Shown: in pieces, positions 12,301-21,300 of the stretch
How the letters are laid out: each line of letters starts with the position of its first letter
Numbering within the stretch: position 1 is the first letter of the stretch
Assembly: GCA_964019135.1 (NCBI GenBank)
Contig: OZ025253.1
Coordinates: 5,151,059-5,215,058, forward strand
DNA: 64,000 bases
Reading direction: 5' to 3'
DNA from: Arenicola marina
Taxonomy: Eukaryota; Annelida; Polychaeta; Arenicolidae
Notes under the pieces: generated by a model
What the model saw: only the letters and a program-made list of their open reading frames with translations
Databases searched by the model: none
Told to the model about the DNA's origin: nothing
Program-made: the position numbers and the translations under genes

Positions 12301-15300
12301 TGAATCTGTTGACACTAAGTACCTTCGTATGAAACTTTGTCTTTCATCTACCGAATAATGTACTGTAATATCATGCTTTCATTCTGTATCTGAAATCTTG
12401 TTTTTGATGTACCGTGTTCTGTAACATTATTATGGAAAAAAAAAATCAAGTATCTTTGGGAATCGATTTTGCTTTTTTTTTTCACCGCTAGGACGCCAAC
12501 ATACTCATCGATTATCAACACGGTGAAAGTTACAATGTAATGAACCCACCGCCGCAATGAATCTGTTCTCGATGTCCTCCCTGACAGCGGGGTCGCTCAG
12601 GTCTGGCGCGTTGTCCCCGACGTCAAAGTGAACCTCACCCCTGAATCTCATCTCTGAAAAAAGGACAAGAATTAACACTTCCAGCTCTGATCGTCACCGT
12701 TAGCCAACTGTTTTGCCATGCATGCGAAATCCCGAGAAGCGAGTCCCGCGACAAACTTCTCTTGTGAGTGACGCTCATACTACTGTGGTTGGCAGGGAGA
12801 AAATGTCCAAAAAAAATTTAAAGTGCATCATAATTTCTATCGATAATGGGATATCGATTGACTGGAATTAAAGATAAGACATATGACAAGTGCAACGCCG
12901 AACATTTCATTCACGCTATATTTTGAAGTAGGGAAAACTGACAGATTCCCTTCGTTTTCCGGATAAACATTAGCCTACTGTTATCTACTCATATATAGAT
13001 TGTTTGTACTTAAGATTTATAAACACGCGCTAGATACACTGTCCAAATTTTTTAATGTGTTACCTCTTTAAGAAGTGTATATTTTATTAATGTTACGTGA
13101 TGGAATATTGGTTTATGCAGAAATAAAACAACAAGGCCAAAGAAAGAAAAGCGTATGTTTGTCCATTTTCAGCGGTTGTTAAAACCGATGAAAGTGTACT
13201 ACACACGACAGAGTGACTTCCCCCACGTGAGTGGCACTGGACAAAATATTTGGAACTTTAACCATTGCAAATGTTTTCCATCCATACAAAACGGTTGTAA
13301 GTGCAGCACTGTGCAGTTGATACCAATTGGTACCAGCACCAATGTTCCCACATTCAAGGATACATCGACATCTGGCACGGTCCTCCCTCTTAGTCGCACC
13401 ATCATGCAAGGGTCACTAGCGGTCGCTACTTTTGTTGAGGGTGGTGCCTTGGGGGAGGGATGGTGCGGGGGGGGGGTGGAGGGGAGGGGGAAATACATCA
13501 CCTGATTCATTTTCGCAGAGGTCCCCCTCGTAGCCATTTGGACACGCGCACTGGACGTCGCCCGGTCCGGTGGAGCTGCAGGTACCTCCGTTCTGACATG
13601 GGTTGTCCCAGCAGTTATCTGGAATAGCCAGTGCGATAATAGACGTGGTTTATTATATATAGTTATAATTGATAATTGAGAATAGCATATGTGATCGTAT
13701 TTATAGCTTGCATACCTTTCGTAGCATAACAATACGGGGGTGATAAAACCGTTGTTTTGTGTACGCTATTATTATTATATGTTCTTCTTTTTTTAACTTG
13801 TTTTCCCTTTTCTTCTTGAACGAGCATATAAGCACTGTTTCTGGTCATTTGCGATATGAAAGATGTAATGTACGTGCTTTTTTATGTTTTTTTATATGAA
13901 ATAAACCTATTATTACTACTTTTATATTTGAGATTTAATGTCCGACCTCTAAAATATAAGCATATTAATGAATTGACATATTAACATAGGCAATTGCACT
14001 TAATTAAACGTATATTTTTGTAGTATGTGTTATTTTATCGTTATGTTATATGCTCTGAGCTTTCTCAATTACAATCATTTCAAAAGAAACTCGTTTAATA
14101 AATGAGGTTTGAAGAATCTTCATCTGGATATGCAAAGCGTAACACAAAATCAGTGCTTCGCCCGATCCGGTAACATTAGCTACACATTTGAAATACACTG
14201 TTTCAATCGTGGATTGGTATATGATATTTTGAGGGGTTTGAAAGGGATAATTCGACACAGTCTCGACACAGACATATTAATGAAATCAACATTCGGCATT
14301 GACCCCCACATTCCGACACGAAATCGGAAAGAGTGACATCGACACGGTATTTTGGAAAAAACGACACTGAATTTAGCCGAAAAGCGACACAGAACGTCGT
14401 AAAAAATCGACATTCGACACTGAGAATTTGTAATAATCGACACGGGACACTGCCCCCCCCCCCTTCCAGACTCATATCTTTTGCTTTATCATACTTTGTG
14501 ATACATTCCTGATTATAATAAAACATGGCAAACATTCAACTGAGTGCCGACGTGTTCTCTCCAATTTTTCATTTATTCAGGATTGATGTGTTTTGCAGCG
14601 GAATAAAGCCCCGAAACTGTCACATGGCTTCCCATAGCATCCGCGCAGGGGTTCCCCACTACATGACTTCCCATAGCATCCGCGCAGGGGTTCCCCACTA
14701 CATGACTTCCCATAGCATCCGCGCAGGGGTTCCCCACTACATGACTTCCCATAGCATCCGCGAAGGGGGCCCCACTACATGGCTTCCCATAGCATCCGCG
14801 CAGGGGTTCCCCACTACATGGCTTCCCATAGCATCCGCGCAGGGGTTCCCCACTACATGGCTTCCCATAGCATCCGCGCAGGGGTTCCCCACTACATGGC
14901 TTCCCATAGCATCCGCGAAGGGGGCCCCACTACATGGCTTCCCATAGCATCCGCGCAGGGGTTCCCCACTACATGGCTTCCCATAGCATCCGCGAAGGGG
15001 GCCCCACTACATGGCTTCCCATAGCATCCGCGAAGGGGGCCCCACTACATGGCTTCCAATGGCATCCGCGAAGGGGGTCCCACTACATGGCTTCCTATAG
15101 CATCCGCGCAGGGGTTCCCCACTACATGACTTCCCATAGCATCCGCAAAGGGGGCCCCACTACATGGCTTCCCATAGCATCCGCGAAGGGGGCCCCACTA
15201 CATGGCTTCCCATAGCATCCGCGAAGGGGTTCTCCACTACATGACTTCTCATAGCATCCGCGCAGGGGTTCACCACTACATGACTTCCCATAGCATCCGC

Positions 15301-18300
15301 GCAGGGGTTCCCCACTACATGACTTCCCATAGCATCCGCGAAGGGGGCCCCACTACATAGCTTCCCATAGCATCCGCGAAGGGATTCCCCACTACATGAC
15401 TTCCCATAGCATCCGCGAAGGGGTTCCCCACTACATGGCTTCCCATAGCATCCGCGAAGGGGGCCCCACTACATGGCTTCCCATAGCATCCGCGCAGGGG
15501 TTCCCCACTACATGACTTCCCATAGCATGCGCGAAGGGATTCCCCACTACATGACTTCCCATAGCATCCGCGCAGGGGTTCCCCACTACATGACTTCCCA
15601 TAGCATCCGCGAAGGGGGCCCCACTACATAGCTTCCCATAGCATCCGCGAAGGGGGCCCCACTACATGGCTTCCCATAGCATCCGCGCACAGGTTCCCCA
15701 CTACATGACTTCCCATAGCATCCGCGAAGGGATTCCCCACTACATGACTTCCCATAGCATCCGCGAAGGGGTTCCCCACTACATGGCTTACCATAGCATC
15801 CGCGAAGGGGGCCCCACTACATGGCTTCCCATAGCATCCGCGAAGGGGTTCCCCACTACATGACTTCCCATAGCATCCGCGCAGGGGTTCCCCACTACAT
15901 GGCTTCCCATAGCATCCGCGAAGGGGGCCCCACTACATGGCTTCCCATAGCATCCGCGCAGGGGTTCCCCACTACATGACTTCCCATAGCATCCGCGAAG
16001 GGGGCCCCACTACATGGCTTCCCATAGCATCCGCGAAGGGATTCCCCACTACATGACTTCCCATAGCATCCGCGAAGGGGTTCCCCACTACATGGCTTCC
16101 CATAGCATCCGCGAAGGGGGCCCCACTACATGGCTTCCCATAGCATCCGCGCAGGGGTTCCCCACTACATGGCTGCCCATAGCATCCGCGCAGGGGTTCC
16201 CCACTACATGACTTCCCATAGCATCCGCGAAGGGGGCCCCACTACATGGCTTCCCATAGCATCCGCGAAGGGATTCCCCACTACATGACTTCCCATAGCA
16301 TCCGCGAAGGGGTTCCCCACTACATGGCTTCCCATAGCATCCGCGAAGGGGGCCCCACTACATGACTTCCCATAGCATCTGCGCAGGGGTTCCCTACTAC
16401 ATGACTTCCCATAGCATCCGCGCAGGGATTCCCCACTACATGACTTTCCGTAGCATCCGCGCAGGGTTTCCCCACTACATGACTTCCCATAGCATCTGCG
16501 AAGGGGTTCCCCACTACATGGCTTCCCATAGCATCCGCGAAGGGGATCCCCACTACATGGCTTCCCATAGCATCTGCGAAGGGGGTCCCCACTACATGAC
16601 TTCCCATAGCATGCGCGAAGGGATTCCCCACTACATGACTTCCCATAGCATCCGCGCAGGGGTTCCCCACTACATGACTTCCCATAGCATCCGCGAAGGG
16701 GGCCCCACGACATAGCTTCCCATAGCATCCGCGAAGGGGTTCCCCACTACATGGCTTACCATAGCATCCGCGAAGGGGGGCCCACTACATGGCTTCCCAT
16801 AGCATCCGCGAAGGGGTTCCCCACTACATGGCTTCCCATAGCATCCGCGAAGGGGGCCCCACTACATGGCTTCCCATAGCATCCGCGCAGGGGTTCCCCA
16901 CTACATGACTTTCCATAGCATCCGCGAAGGGGGCCCCACTACATGGCTTCCCATAGCATCCGCGAAGGGATTCCCCACTACATGACTTCCCATAGCATCC
17001 GCGAAGGGGTTCCCCACTACATGGCTTCCCATAGCATCCGCGAAGGGGGCCCCACTACATGGCTTCCCATAGCATCCGCGAAGGGGGCCCCACTACATGG
17101 CTTCCCATAGCATCTGCGCAGGGGTTCCCTACTACATGAATTCCCATAGCATCCGCGCAGGGATTCCCCACTACATGACTTTCCGTAGCATCCGCGCAGG
17201 GGTTCCCCACTACATGACTTCCCATAGCATCTGCGAAGGGGTTCCCCACTACATGGCTTCCCATAGCATCCGCGAAGGGATTCCCCACTACATGACTTCC
17301 CATAGCATCCGCGAAGGGGTTCCCCACTACATGACTTCCCATAGCATCCGCGAAGGGGTTCCCCACTACATGGCTTACCATAGCATCCGCGAAGGGGGCC
17401 CCACTACATGGCTTCCCATAGCATCCGCGAAGGGGTTCCCCACTACATGACTTCCCATAGCATCCGCGCAGGGGTTCCCCACTACATGGCTTCCCATAGC
17501 ATCCGCGAAGGGGGCCCCACTACATGGCTTCCCATAGCATCCGCGCAGGGGTTCCCCACTACATGACTTCCCATAGCATCCGCGAAGGGGGCCCCACTAC
17601 ATGGCTTCCCACAGCATCCGCGAAGGGATTCCCCACTACATGACTTCCCATAGCATCCGCGAAGGGGTTCCCCACTACATGGCTTCCCATAGCATCCGCG
17701 AAGGGGGCCCCACTACATGGCTTCCCATAGCATCTGCGCAGGGGTTCCCTACTACATGACTTCCCATAGCATCCGCGCAGGGATTCCCCACTACATGACT
17801 TTCCGTAGCATCCGCGCAGGGGTTCCCCACTACATGACTTCCCATAGCATCTGCGAAGGGGTTCCCCACTACATGGCTTCCCATAGCATCCGCGAAGGGG
17901 GTCCCCACTACATGGCTTCCCATAGCATCTGCGAAGGGGTTCCCCACTACATGGCTTCCCATAGCATCTGCGAAGGGGGTCCCCACTACATGGCTTCTCA
18001 TAGCATCCGCGAAGGGGTTCCCCACTACAAGGCTTCCCATAGCATCTGCGAAGGGGTTCCCCACTACATGGCTTCCCATAGCATCCGCGAAGGGGGTCCC
18101 CACTACATGGCTTCCCATAGCATCCGCGCAGGGGTTCCCCACTACATGGCTTCTCATAGCATCCGCGAAGGGGTTCCCCACTACATGGCTTCCCATAGCA
18201 TCCGCGAAGGGATTCCCCACTACATGACTTCCCATAGCCTCCGCGAAGGGATATCCCACTACATGGCTTCCCATAGCATCCGCGAAGGGGTTCCCCACTA

Positions 18301-21300
18301 CATGGCTTCCCATAGCATCCGCGAAGGGGTTCCCCACTACATGGTTTTGCCATTGAGAAACCGTCGGCCGATACTGGACTTGTCTGTAGAGACGGGTTGA
18401 ATTTATTTCAACCTATGCACCGAGACGGCAGCTAAGGGGCCTGGAAGGGATAAATGGCTAGGAGCCTGGAAGGGATAAATGGCGACACGCGACACGGGCA
18501 TATTTGAATAATCGACACAGAACGCCGTTCAAAATAGACAGTCGACACTGAGAATTTAGAAAAATCGACAAAAACCGCCCCCCCCCCCTTCCCACCCCAT
18601 CCAGACACCTGTCAATACGTTATAACCGACAGTTGAGAGACGAAGGATCAGAACAGGACATGTGCGCCCTAGGATGACATGCAACCTTCTAAAGTGTCGT
18701 GTATGTGATACAGATTGTCCGTAATCATCCTTGTTAACGCGGTGAATAGTATTTATGTATGTGCTATGTTACATTGTGGTGTCCTAGTGATGCTGGTGTG
18801 GTGGAAGTGAGCAAGCGCGTGTCTGCGCAAACATCAACTTTACATATACATTATGAACTCTTGTATTATTTCCTGGCATTTGCTGGACGCATCATTGGAC
18901 TTATGTACAATATATATATATGTCATCACATTTAAAAGGGCCCGAAAATTCGGCGATATCCATTTTTGTATGAAATTGTATTGACGAAGATTCATCAGCT
19001 CGGCCAAACAATGTGTCTTAAGAACATACCCTCTTATGTGTTATGTACAATAGATGTGTTGTTATACACTACTAACCTATAGACATTATATCCATTCAAC
19101 ACATTTAAAACGTTTCTCAGAAAAAAAACAATTGCTGTGTATATAACATTAAACGGTAACGTCCATTGCGTTTTCGTTTTAGATCACTGATCAGCCTCAC
19201 CGACTGTTCATATCGTTCTCCGCACAGCTATGGCTATTATTTTTGATACTGCATGTTTATTCATTACAACATTGCTCTACTATCAATTTCCCCCCACAAT
19301 CTTCTCTTATTGCCTTACCTACGAAATTCTTCACATCTTCACCATCGACGTTACATAAGTCACCACTGTCGCAGCAACTCTTGCACTTCTGCTTGGTTCC
19401 CACGCACGTGATGTCGCCCGAGGCGTCGCACTTCTTGGGGTAGCAGCCCTTGGTGTAGAGGTAACCGCCGTTTTTGGCAGTCACAGACGTCTTGCAGGTC
19501 TCGCCAGGCGCGCACGTGATCGTCGGGCGGCCGTCGCAATCAGCCTCCGATGAGTCCTTCCTGCAGTTGTGGCACTGCAGTACTGCCAGTGCAACCATAG
19601 GCGGCCATTTGATCCATCGATATAACCATAAATTTTTACCCCATATGTTATTCACCCATCCACCCCCCCCCCCCCCCGCCAAAACACACACACACAGACA
19701 TGGATTCCTTAAGCTATTCAGCTAGCCTTTGCCCATTTTCCTTTTTTTTCCAAATCGTTTAATGGTTTATGAGTTTTTGCGTCAGTGGAGTAGCTACCAT
19801 TGACGCAGAGTACACAGTGTATGGTCACGTATACAGGCTTAGATGGCCACGTTTTTAGGAGGATAGGCTTATTTAGTCATAAGGGCAAATGCCGCGCAAC
19901 AGTTCTTACTACTTAAACCAAAACAAAAGCTGCAAATCCATCGTCTTTCGCACACGGTCGGATGCCAAACCATGTCACGTATATTGTAGATACTTACCAA
20001 CAAGTGTTTCACAGTCCGGGCCGGTGAATCCTGCCCGACACGTACAGGCGTATCCCGCGGCATTGGCCGCCGGGGTACAGGTGCCGCCATTCTGACAGGG
20101 CTTTTCCCAACAGTGGTCTGAAACAGACAACAACAACAACGCAACTAAAGTCAAAGTCATAAATGCCTTGGAGTGATCTTCGGCAATTTTGCCGTGATCG
20201 CTCTCAAAATCACTGAGGTGAATGAATAAGCAATACAGGGCAATTTTAATGATACCAACTTATCATCAGGATATGCGACTGTGAATGCGCGTAAATCGTC
20301 CACCGTATCATTCCATATGGTTGCGGTGCAACGAATACCGTGGTGAGAATCCGAAGATTATCTATTGTCAAACTAATGCATATTCCCCCTATGTCTGTTA
20401 TTGTACTAATTCACCTTACCGTGCATTTGCGTATAGCATATTGTTCGCCAGCTGGACAATACAACTTGATTCCGCGACACCCACGCCCATCCCCAGTCGA
20501 TATAAGCATGATTGATATAGCGTCCACCACTGAAGCTATATCCAGATAACAATTAAGGCATGATATACGAATTGCTTACCCAAGTAATCGCGAACCAGCG
20601 AGGCATCTTCATTGCAGAGATGGCCGTCATCGCAGCACAGGGAGCAGCGCTCTCTGGATTTACATCGCACCTCGCCAGGATTGTCACAAGGGCCGTTCGT
20701 GCAGCCCTTATGGTAAACGGGGTCACCGAGTGCAGACCTTGATACGGTTGTCTTGCAGGCCTCAGACGTATCACACGTCACTTCTGATTGGCTGTTACAT
20801 GTTGCGTCGTCGCTTTCTCCTCGACATGCGTGACACTGGAGCGCTACGTTCATTTGGAAAAGGAAACGACAATTATGCTTCTTCAAACCGATACCCGAAG
20901 CAACAGACCATGCACACTTCGTGTTGGGACGAGCCGCTCCCTGGATATCGTGCACAACTACTTTTTGTCGCTGCCGTGTCTAGTAACTTCTATTGTCGTG
21001 ATTTGAGCGCCAGCGGCGTCAATGTTTTTTTCCAGTTTCCCTTATTATGCACCATAGTCGTGTGATTTTGTTAATAGTTATCACGACTACATCTGAGCTA
21101 GACGCTATCACAGTTAGATTTTCTTCATTTCGGTAGTCGTTACCAGTCTTTAACAGAAGTTGTGAAAACGCCCACAAAACTGGTACCCCGAATGGTCGAT
21201 TCTGCAGGCGACTGACTCACTTATTTGGCACACTTCTCAAACCTACGCATAGCCACTCATCACCATGAGCACGTATATTCAGTATATACAGCGACTTCAC

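Noticed and set aside
14525-18400. Long frames on both strands encoding 13-residue repeats ([13 protein letters not shown] and others)
   Set aside because: They follow from a 39 bp unit without stops. They shift whenever a 38 bp unit occurs, lie inside an intron and overlap on both strands.
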